Shown: piece by piece, positions 24,715 through 32,251 of the stretch
Layout of the letters: each line of letters opens with the position of its first letter
Position numbering within the stretch: the first letter of the stretch is position 1
Assembly (NCBI GenBank): GCA_041855445.1
Contig: JBHAEG010000007.1
Span: 1-64,000, forward strand
Direction of reading: 5' to 3'
DNA from: Faucicola sp041855445
Lineage (GTDB): Bacteria > Pseudomonadota > Gammaproteobacteria > Pseudomonadales > Moraxellaceae
Length of the DNA: 64,000 nucleotides
Notes under the pieces: generated by a model
Database searches by the model: none
What the model was told of the DNA's origin: nothing
The model's input: only the letters and a program-made list of their open reading frames with translations
Program-made: the position numbers and the translations under genes

Positions 24715-25950
24715 ATGCAACAAAAAACTTTTTCAACTTATCTTATGATGCTTACAAGCTGTACATTAGCAATGAGTTTGACAGCATGTGGTGGTGATAG
24801 TGGCAGTACATCAACTACTACTAGTTCTAACTCTAATAGCTCTTCAACCACACTAACAACCACTGGTTTTAATACAAGTGTTGATTGGGTGATTAATAGC
24901 ACAAATACTGGAACTGTTTGTTATGATTTTGATTTACAGGCAGAAGTAAATTGTACAACTAGTAATACATGGGATATTAAATTTGATAATCAAGCCCGCT
25001 CGGTAAAGCTTTGGTCAAATAGTGGTACAAGTGGCACAGGGAAAGGTGGTGTCTTTGGTTTGATAGATTGGCAAAATCTAAAACAGTTTACCAATGCTAC
25101 TCAAGACCCTTTATCTCAACGTAATATTACTCATCATTATCAAGCTGATAGTAGTGCTACAATTTTTAGCAATAAACCTTGGTATGAATACAACATTCAA
25201 GGTACACATCAATTATTCCCAAATAATCGAGTTTATTTAATTACCACAGATAATACAAATTCAGCCACTGAAAGTAGTGTACAAATGCCGATTTATGCAC
25301 TACAAGTTATTAATTATTATAAGGGTTCAACTTCAGGATATCCAACTTTACGCTGGATTGATACTGCTTTACCTGAAAAAGTACTGACAAAACAATTTGA
25401 TGCCAGTTCAACAGCAACATGGACATATATTAATTTAGCAACGGGGGAAACAACAACCAGTGATGGTGATTGGCATATTGCATTACAGCGTATGAATATT
25501 AAACTCAATGGTGGTGTATCAGGCACAGCAAAGGTCGGCGGATTTTTAGCAAAAACACCTACTGGTTATTATGACAGCCAAGGCAATGTAATTGAAGCAA
25601 AATTCATCAGTGATAATAGTGAAGCAACTTTGGCTGATTTAAAAGATGTTGCCAATTATACGTTACCAAGTGGACGAAATACATGGGTTATTGATACTGC
25701 TGGTTCTTTGTTAAATCCTGCGTATACAGGCACTTATCCTGCTTTAGATTATGGCTGGTATACTTATGATGGTACAACACATAAATTATCAGCGAAACCT
25801 GAAGCTACTGCAAAAGGTGCATTAGTTCGTTCAGCAGAAGGTAATAGTTATGCTAGAATACGACTAACTGACATTCAGTATAACAATGTCAATTCACCAA
25901 CAACTGCTACAAATTGGGTATTTAAATTAGATATTCAGCCTGCATCATAA
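24715..25950 (+). CDS. hmuY: HmuY-family heme-binding lipoprotein with two HmuY-like repeats
   Basis: This 411-residue protein has a lipoprotein signal (lipobox LTAC, Cys25) and a Ser/Thr/Asn linker. Two related beta-rich regions follow. The first (about 50-200) reads CYDFDLQAEV then WDIKFDNQARSVKLW then TGKGGVFG. The second (about 225-411) reads TYINLATGETTTSDGDWHIALQRMNIKLNGG then AKVGGFLA. Both follow the HmuY pattern of a Tyr-containing strand, a WD/WH strand and a Gly-rich turn. HmuY proteins of Bacteroidetes are heme carriers working with HmuR. Adjacency to the receptor supports that here. GAGGG precedes the ATG, and a terminator follows. Confidence 0.82.
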   Translation: MQQKTFSTYLMMLTSCTLAMSLTACGGDSGSTSTTTSSNSNSSSTTLTTTGFNTSVDWVINSTNTGTVCYDFDLQAEVNCTTSNTWDIKFDNQARSVKLWSNSGTSGTGKGGVFGLIDWQNLKQFTNATQDPLSQRNITHHYQADSSATIFSNKPWYEYNIQGTHQLFPNNRVYLITTDNTNSATESSVQMPIYALQVINYYKGSTSGYPTLRWIDTALPEKVLTKQFDASSTATWTYINLATGETTTSDGDWHIALQRMNIKLNGGVSGTAKVGGFLAKTPTGYYDSQGNVIEAKFISDNSEATLADLKDVANYTLPSGRNTWVIDTAGSLLNPAYTGTYPALDYGWYTYDGTTHKLSAKPEATAKGALVRSAEGNSYARIRLTDIQYNNVNSPTTATNWVFKLDIQPAS

Positions 25951-25957
25951 TCAATCT

Positions 25958-25981
25958 GTCCCCATCTTTTTAGATGGGGGC
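25958..25981 (+). terminator. Terminator after hmuY
   Basis: An 8-bp GC-rich stem (25960-25967 with 25972-25979), extendable by a T-G and a G-C pair, with a TTTT loop is followed by ATTTTAT. It ends the hmuR-hmuY transcript before the convergent fabG gene. Confidence 0.8.
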
Positions 25982-26005
25982 ATTTTATGATAACATGATT
26001 AAAAT

Positions 26006-27379
26006 TTATGCTCCCAATACACTTTGTCCACATACCCGCACAATATTACCATTGATACCACTAGAAGCAGGTGAGGCAAGCCAAGCTATCGTTTCTGCCA
26101 CATCAACAGGTAATCCACCTTGACTCATTGCATTCATTCTACGACCAGCCTCACGAATTGCAAATGGGATTTTAGCTGTCATTTGTGTTTCGATAAACCC
26201 TGGAGCAACAGCATTGATGGTAATGGCATTTTTTAACGTGGGTGCTAATGCCTGCACCATACCAATCACGCCAGCCTTACTCATTGCATAATTTGTTTGC
26301 CCTAAATTACCTGCAATTCCGCTAATTGATGAAACACAAATAATTCGTGCATTATGATTGAACACTTGATGACTTAATAAATAATCATTTATCATCTCTT
26401 CTGCCGTTAGATTGACATTTATCACACTATCCCACATGCTTTCATCCATTTTCGCAAGGGTTTTATCACGAGTTATTCCTGCATTATGGACAATTCCATC
26501 AAGCCAACCTCGTTTTTTTGCCACTTCGGCAATTTTTTCACCTGCATTACTGGCGGTAATATCTAATGGTAAAGTCGCACCACCAATCTCCCCAGCCAAT
26601 TTTTGTAATTCCGCCTGCTGACTTGGCATATCTAAACAAATCACATACGCCCCATCTCGTGCCAATACTCGTGCTATTGCCTCTCCAATACCACGACTTG
26701 CCCCCGTGACTAAAATCGTTTTACTCGCAAGTGGCTTATTCCAGTTAAAATTCTCTTGATTATTTAGTCCTTCTTGAATACGTATCACTTGTCCAGAAAC
26801 ATATGCTGAGCGAGGCGATATGAAAAAACGTAATGTTGTTTCTAATTGATTTTTAGCATTTTGTTTAAGATAAATTAATTGACTAGTAATTCCACGTTTA
26901 AATTCTTTGCCTACAGATTTAACAAACCCTTCTAATGCTCGTTGAGCTGTGGCTTGTTTGATAGTGTCGCAGTCTTCAGGCAAGCGAGCGACAATTATCA
27001 CACGTCCAGATTTTTCAATAGCACGGGCGATTGGGTGAAAAAATTCATATACTTGTTTTAATTCGCTAGAATTTTGAATGCCTGAAGCGTCAAAAATTGC
27101 TACTTTATGCTGTAAATTACTTTGATGGCTGGTAATATTAATTAACTTTTGTTCTGGTATGTCATGTAAATGATAAACATTGGCTTGAATATTATCCAAG
27201 ATTTTTATGATACTATCAAAAAAAATCGATTGATTACTTGCACCAACAATTATGCTACCATCAACCCAATTTTTTCCCGCCTGATAACGTTCCAATTCAA
27301 CAGGCATCGGCAATCCCAAATTTTGTGCGACTTTTTTACCAACGGTCGATTGTACAAAGCCACGATAGCGGTCTGACAT
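26006..27379 (-). CDS. High-molecular-weight 3-oxoacyl-ACP reductase (HMwFabG / FabG4 type)
   Basis: The 457-residue length, twice that of FabG, and a degenerate N-terminal Rossmann-like half (residues about 1-210) mark the HMwFabG group. The C-terminal half is a full SDR: TGASRGIGEAIA near 225 for nucleotide binding, DITASNAGEK, HNAGITRDKTLAKM near 294, the catalytic Ser in CVSSISGIAGN near 345, and YAMSK near 362. Members reduce 3-oxoacyl-CoA or -ACP with NADH. The divergent neighbour is a thiolase, suggesting acyl-chain metabolism in common. Confidence 0.88.
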   Translation of the reverse strand: MSDRYRGFVQSTVGKKVAQNLGLPMPVELERYQAGKNWVDGSIIVGASNQSIFFDSIIKILDNIQANVYHLHDIPEQKLINITSHQSNLQHKVAIFDASGIQNSSELKQVYEFFHPIARAIEKSGRVIIVARLPEDCDTIKQATAQRALEGFVKSVGKEFKRGITSQLIYLKQNAKNQLETTLRFFISPRSAYVSGQVIRIQEGLNNQENFNWNKPLASKTILVTGASRGIGEAIARVLARDGAYVICLDMPSQQAELQKLAGEIGGATLPLDITASNAGEKIAEVAKKRGWLDGIVHNAGITRDKTLAKMDESMWDSVINVNLTAEEMINDYLLSHQVFNHNARIICVSSISGIAGNLGQTNYAMSKAGVIGMVQALAPTLKNAITINAVAPGFIETQMTAKIPFAIREAGRRMNAMSQGGLPVDVAETIAWLASPASSGINGNIVRVCGQSVLGA

Positions 27380-27555
27380 ATTATTTATCCTTTTTTTGTT
27401 ACATTCATCATCATATAGGGTATGATAACAAAACTTTATCTTATAAATAAATATTCAATAGATAAAAATTTGTTATAAATTTATGTATTTTTCAAAACTT
27501 ATGCTACTATTAACCATCTTTTAGACAATCAACCTACTTTTAAAAGGATATGATA

Positions 27556-28848
27556 ATGACAATCCAAACGCCTCGCAAAGTTGCGATTTTAGGCGGAAAT
27601 CGCATTCCGTTTGCCCGTTCCAATGGACCTTATGCTAATGTAAGTAATAGTGATATGCTAACTGCAACATTAAATGGCTTAGTTGAACGATTTAATTTAC
27701 AAGGCGAACGTTTAGGTGAAGTCGTTGCTGGTGCTGTATTAAAACATAGTCGAGATTTTAATTTAACCCGTGAATGTGTATTAAGTACCGCCTTAAGTCC
27801 ACAAACGCCAGCTTATGATATTCAACAGGCGTGTGGCACGGGCTTACAGTCAGTATTTGCAGTTAGTAACAAAATTGCATTAGGAATTATTGACTCAGGC
27901 ATTGCAGGTGGCGTAGACACAGCATCAGATGCACCGATTTCGATTGGTGATGGTTTGCGTAAAGCGTTATTACAATTAAATTATGCCAAAAATAATAAGC
28001 AACGCTTACAAGCATTATTAAACATTAATATAAAACAACTATTAGACACACCACAAAATAGCGAACCACGTTCAGGTTTATCGATGGGGGAACATCAGGC
28101 AATTACTGCTCTTGAATGGGGTATTTCTCGAGAAGCTCAAGACGAATTAGCCTTTAATAGTCATCAAAATTTGGCTCGAGCTTATGATGAAGGTTTTTTT
28201 GATGATTTAATTACACCATATAAAGGTCTGACCCGTGACCACAATTTACGCCCTGATACGACCCTAGAAAAATTGGCATCGTTAAAACCGGTATTTGGTA
28301 AAAAAAATGCTAACCCAACCATGACCGCAGGCAATTCCACAGCGTTATCTGATGGGGCTTCTTGTGTTCTTTTGGCGAGTGATGATTGGGCAATAGCTCA
28401 TCAACTCAAGCCATTGGCATATTTAACCCATCAAGAAACTTCTGCCGTTGATTTTATTGGCAAAGCTGGCGTAACTGAAGGATTATTGATGGCTCCTGTT
28501 TACGCTGTGCCTCGCTTATTGGCTCGAGCAGGTTTGACTTTACAAGATTTTGATTTTTATGAAATTCATGAGGCATTTGCTTCACAAGTATTATCCACGT
28601 TATCCGCTTGGGAAAGTGAGACTTTTTGCAAAGAACGTTTAGGTTTAGATAAAGCTCTTGGCTCAATTGACCGTAGTAAATTAAATGTCAATGGCTCATC
28701 ATTGGCATGTGGTCATCCATTTGCAGGCACTGGCGGACGTATTTTAGCCACAACTGCAAAATTACTCGACCAAAAAGGCGGTGGTCGGGCATTAATTTCA
28801 ATCTGTGCCTCAGGCGGGCAAGGCGTTGTTGCAATTTTAGAAAAGTAA
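27556..28848 (+). CDS. Acetyl-CoA C-acyltransferase (FadI-like thiolase)
   Basis: The 430-residue protein has all thiolase residues: nucleophilic Cys in QQACGTGLQ near residue 94, His in HEAFASQ near 344, and the CGHPFAGTGGR motif near 385. Its length matches FadI (436) rather than short thiolases (about 390). It either cleaves 3-ketoacyl-CoA or condenses acetyl-CoA. No fadJ/fadB partner is adjacent. The second ATG (27556) is chosen because AAAAGG is spaced for it. Convergent tadA begins 4 bp after the stop. Confidence 0.9.
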   Translation: MTIQTPRKVAILGGNRIPFARSNGPYANVSNSDMLTATLNGLVERFNLQGERLGEVVAGAVLKHSRDFNLTRECVLSTALSPQTPAYDIQQACGTGLQSVFAVSNKIALGIIDSGIAGGVDTASDAPISIGDGLRKALLQLNYAKNNKQRLQALLNINIKQLLDTPQNSEPRSGLSMGEHQAITALEWGISREAQDELAFNSHQNLARAYDEGFFDDLITPYKGLTRDHNLRPDTTLEKLASLKPVFGKKNANPTMTAGNSTALSDGASCVLLASDDWAIAHQLKPLAYLTHQETSAVDFIGKAGVTEGLLMAPVYAVPRLLARAGLTLQDFDFYEIHEAFASQVLSTLSAWESETFCKERLGLDKALGSIDRSKLNVNGSSLACGHPFAGTGGRILATTAKLLDQKGGGRALISICASGGQGVVAILEK

Positions 28849-28851
28849 TTT

Positions 28852-29343
28852 TTAAGTTAAATTCTTATTATTTTTCTTAATACGTCGCCGTTCTCGAAAA
28901 AAGTTTTGTAGTAGAGAACGGCTTTCGTTTTCTAATAAACCTTGCTGAATTTGTAAATGATGATTATAGAAAGTCTGTTCACTAAATTGTTGCTGACTAA
29001 CAATCATGCCTGCCTTCGGTTCAGGTGTAGCAAATATTAATCGGGAAATACGAGCATGAATGATTGCTCCTAAACACATGGTACAAGGTTCAAGAGTCAC
29101 AAATAATTCACAACCTGTCGGTAATCGGTAATTACGAAAATATTGACAGGCTCGCCGAATAGCTATAATTTCTGCATGGGCAGTGGCATCATATTTATCA
29201 ATCGGTTGATTAAATCCCGTAGCAACGATTTTCCCTTGATAAACTACCACAGCTCCAACAGGTACTTCTCCAAGCCTTGCCCCATATTCGGCACAGGACA
29301 AGGCAATTTGCATAAAACTCTGCTCTAATGAGGTAAAACTCAC
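28852..29343 (-). CDS. tadA: tRNA-specific adenosine-34 deaminase TadA
   Basis: The 163-residue enzyme converts A34 to inosine in tRNA-Arg(ACG). The zinc and proton-transfer motifs HAE (in ATAHAEIIAI) and PCTMC (in LEPCTMCLGA) are intact, as is the N-terminal GEVPVGAVVV. I prefer the GTG at 29343, whose GTGA overlaps the ung stop by 4 bp, a common coupled arrangement. An in-frame TTG at 29358 would add five residues. The C-terminal tail is rich in Arg and Lys, as in other TadA proteins. Confidence 0.95.
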   Translation of the reverse strand: MSFTSLEQSFMQIALSCAEYGARLGEVPVGAVVVYQGKIVATGFNQPIDKYDATAHAEIIAIRRACQYFRNYRLPTGCELFVTLEPCTMCLGAIIHARISRLIFATPEPKAGMIVSQQQFSEQTFYNHHLQIQQGLLENESRSLLQNFFRERRRIKKNNKNLT

Positions 29344-30056
29344 TGTGGTAACTGCCAATCAATCGGTAATCTACCATGAGCTATTAAATAATCATTGGCT
29401 TTTGAAAACGGCTTTGTACCAAAAAATCCGCCTTGATTTGCTCCCAATGGTGATGGGTGGGTCGCTGTTAATACTAAGTGACGATTGGTGTCAATAAAAC
29501 GCCCTTTCTTTTTGGCATAGCTTCCCCACAAAATAAAAACGCAATGCTGACAATGTGTATTAACAGCCTCAATCACTGCATCAGTAAATTTTTCCCAACC
29601 GATTTTTTGATGACTGCCTGCCTGCCCAGCCTCTACCGATAACATACTGTTTAATAACAGTACACCTTGCTCCGCCCAATAAGTTAAGTCGCCATGCTTT
29701 GATGGCGGAATGCCCAAATCTGTGGATAACTCTTTTAAAATATTATCCAATGATGGTGGGGTTGGTATAGTTTTTGGCACAGAAAATGACAATCCCATTG
29801 CCTGCCCCGCTCCATGATAGGGGTCTTGTCCTAAAATCACTACTTTTACTTTAGACAAAGGGGTTAAATCAAACGCATTAAACATCAAACTTGCAGGCGG
29901 ATACAAAGTTTTACCTTGGGCATATTGTGCTCTTAAAAATACTCGGATTTTTTCCATATTTTCGCTGGTTAATTCTTCTGCAAGAGCTTGCTTCCAATCT
30001 TCTGGCATTCGTACTTTTTCTAAAATTTTTTGTTGTTCAGGGGTTAAATTTGGCAT
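29340..30056 (-). CDS. ung: Uracil-DNA glycosylase
   Basis: The 238-residue family 1 enzyme removes uracil from DNA. It has the water-activating loop GQDPYHGAGQAMGLSFS near residue 70, the uracil-binding LLLNSMLSVEAG near 128, and the HPSPLGAN Leu-intercalation loop near 195. The start at 30056 (MPNLTPEQ) follows GAGAG. The longer frame to 30122 overlaps the preceding gene and is not needed. It sits between the NYN/LOTUS gene and tadA in one direction with tiny gaps, so the three are probably one transcript. Confidence 0.96.
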   Translation of the reverse strand: MPNLTPEQQKILEKVRMPEDWKQALAEELTSENMEKIRVFLRAQYAQGKTLYPPASLMFNAFDLTPLSKVKVVILGQDPYHGAGQAMGLSFSVPKTIPTPPSLDNILKELSTDLGIPPSKHGDLTYWAEQGVLLLNSMLSVEAGQAGSHQKIGWEKFTDAVIEAVNTHCQHCVFILWGSYAKKKGRFIDTNRHLVLTATHPSPLGANQGGFFGTKPFSKANDYLIAHGRLPIDWQLPQ

Positions 30057-30090
30057 ATTATTACACTCTCTATTCCACTTAAATGAAATA

Positions 30091-32124
30091 TTAATTTTCC
30101 TGTTTTTGTGGCTTATTTTCAACCATTTTTACTAGCCAAATTCGCCCTTTTTTCTGCATTTCATAACCAGATAAATCGGCAATTAAATCGGCAAATGTTC
30201 GATAACCTAAACTTTGGCTACCAAAGCCTAATTGTTTTCTAACTTGTGTACTAACATTACTAACACTTGTCCACCCATCTGCCCGTTGATTACTGATAAT
30301 TGCTTCATCAATAACCGTTATCAAATTTTCAAGATAAATTGTTGAATTTTCTGCATCATTCTCTAAATTAACATCATCTGTCGTTTCGTTTTCTAGCACG
30401 ACTTCATTATCTATCTGTTGTAACACATCTATTAATTCATCTAACACATCTTTTGGCTGTTCACTAGACTGTTGTTGATTTTGCTCAGGTTGATGACTAT
30501 CAGGGACGACCTGACTTATGGTTTGCTCTTCAATAACATCTGCTATCTCTGGCACTGTTTCATCATGATTATCATGACATATTTCAGGGCTAGCAATTTC
30601 AAAATCCATCACTTCAAGCGTGGCTGTTTGCCCCTCATCCGCCTGTTCTTCTATATTTTCTATGGTTACTATTGGTTCGTCATCAGATAAATTATTTGTT
30701 TCAGTGATACTTGTTGTCAAGTCTTCGACTTCTTGAGTGCTAGGCTTAGATAATGCTTTTGTATGCTCGTCGTCCACAGATGCGTCAAGTTGCGATGGGT
30801 TTTGCATTTTTTTCACAGGCTTTGCCATTGGGTCTTTAACATAGGAAACGTTATCTTGATTTTTCATTTCAAACCAGCCTATCACTTTTAACATTTCACT
30901 TAACGTTTTATAACCATATTGTTTTGCCTGAAAGCCTTGTTCTTTTAATTCGGTGCCAACATTGGTCAATCTTGCCCAGCCTGCATTTTCTTGATGTTTG
31001 GCAATGGCACTATCAATCGCACTAATCAAATCAACTTGTTGTTGTAATTCCTTTTTACTTAATTTGGTTACTAAAACTTCTTCTGTTTTGCCATTTTCTT
31101 CATTATCAAGTCGAGTATCACAGACTAAAACTACGCCTTGTTCTTTTTTTAGTCGAAATAATGTTAAATTTTTCAGTAATTCTTCCATATTTGCATAACC
31201 ATATTGCGTACTGACAATACCATAAGTATCTTTAACATGATTAGCAACTTGATTAATATCCGCCCAGCCTTCTTTTTGATACAGAACAATAGCATTACTA
31301 ATAGCATTCGTTAGCCCTACATCTTTAAGTAACACTTCACCTGATTGACCATCTAAAATATTAACTTTTGTCGTATTGTAATCGTCATGATGTTGAGATT
31401 GTTTGCTTTTTTTCACCATCAATGTCGATGTACCTTGTAAAATTACTTCAAAATCATTTAAAACTCGCATTAAATCACTGATTTTACTATAACCATATTT
31501 TTCAATGTTGATTTTTGGGTGATTACGAATTTCTGTACCAATTACCGCAATATTGACTAAGCCTCCCACTTGTTTTTCATTAATCACTCGATGAAGTAAA
31601 TTTATTAATTCTTTGTCTTTATTGGGGTCTGGTTTGGTTTTATTACTAGATTGTACAACAGGTGCTTTGACAATTTCTGGTAAACTAGTTTCTTTAACAA
31701 AAAATTTATATTCTGTACAGGCATTGACTAGTGATTTTGAGCTGTTCATACCACCCATACCAATCACTTTTTTACCATGCTCTCGCAAGCGTAAGCATAA
31801 TGGGGTAAAATCACTGTCAGATGATACTAAACAAAAAATGTGAATATTTTTGCTATATAACAAATCCATTGCATCAATACTAATGGCAATATCACTTGAA
31901 TTTTTACCACTTAAATGGTCAAATTGTTGAATAGTGGTCAATCCATGATAAATAACGGCTTCTCGCCAGCTTTGCATGTTGGATTTGCCCCAGTTGGCAT
32001 AGGCTCGGCGAATAACAACATCACCAATATTTTTTAGGTAATTCATTACCATATCCATATGTTGTGGTGATGTATTTTCTGCATCAATCAATAATGCAAT
32101 TGTTGTTGTAGTTACTGTACTCAT
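30091..32124 (-). CDS. NYN-domain protein with four OST-HTH/LOTUS domains
   Basis: The 677-residue protein starts with a PIN-like NYN nuclease domain (about residues 8-145). Acidic residues sit where the active site is expected: LLIDAEN at 11-17, the Asp run in SSDIAISIDAMD near 76-87, and SSDSDF near 101. Four winged-helix LOTUS (OST-HTH) units follow near 171-240, 270-335, 363-430 and 599-667, each with the family cores YGY/LGY and a hydrophobic last strand. A 165-residue acidic, probably disordered linker separates the third and fourth. LOTUS domains bind RNA, so an RNA-processing role is likely. The target is unknown. Confidence 0.85.
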   Translation of the reverse strand: MSTVTTTTIALLIDAENTSPQHMDMVMNYLKNIGDVVIRRAYANWGKSNMQSWREAVIYHGLTTIQQFDHLSGKNSSDIAISIDAMDLLYSKNIHIFCLVSSDSDFTPLCLRLREHGKKVIGMGGMNSSKSLVNACTEYKFFVKETSLPEIVKAPVVQSSNKTKPDPNKDKELINLLHRVINEKQVGGLVNIAVIGTEIRNHPKINIEKYGYSKISDLMRVLNDFEVILQGTSTLMVKKSKQSQHHDDYNTTKVNILDGQSGEVLLKDVGLTNAISNAIVLYQKEGWADINQVANHVKDTYGIVSTQYGYANMEELLKNLTLFRLKKEQGVVLVCDTRLDNEENGKTEEVLVTKLSKKELQQQVDLISAIDSAIAKHQENAGWARLTNVGTELKEQGFQAKQYGYKTLSEMLKVIGWFEMKNQDNVSYVKDPMAKPVKKMQNPSQLDASVDDEHTKALSKPSTQEVEDLTTSITETNNLSDDEPIVTIENIEEQADEGQTATLEVMDFEIASPEICHDNHDETVPEIADVIEEQTISQVVPDSHQPEQNQQQSSEQPKDVLDELIDVLQQIDNEVVLENETTDDVNLENDAENSTIYLENLITVIDEAIISNQRADGWTSVSNVSTQVRKQLGFGSQSLGYRTFADLIADLSGYEMQKKGRIWLVKMVENKPQKQEN

Positions 32125-32176
32125 TGTTTTATCTCATCATTGTTACTTATAAAAAAATTTGAAAAACAATAAAGAC

Positions 32177-32206
32177 TGAACATTGATTTAAAACTATCAA
32201 TGTTCA
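32177..32206 (-). terminator. Probable terminator downstream of clpA
   Basis: A perfect 11-bp stem (32177-32187 with 32196-32206) and an 8-nt loop are followed on the minus strand by a T-rich run (GTCTTTATTG then TTTTT). It lies 46 bp after the clpA stop. Confidence 0.65.
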
Positions 32207-32251
32207 TTAATGTTACGTTTATTATTAATATAATCAATTTTTTGGCAAAAA

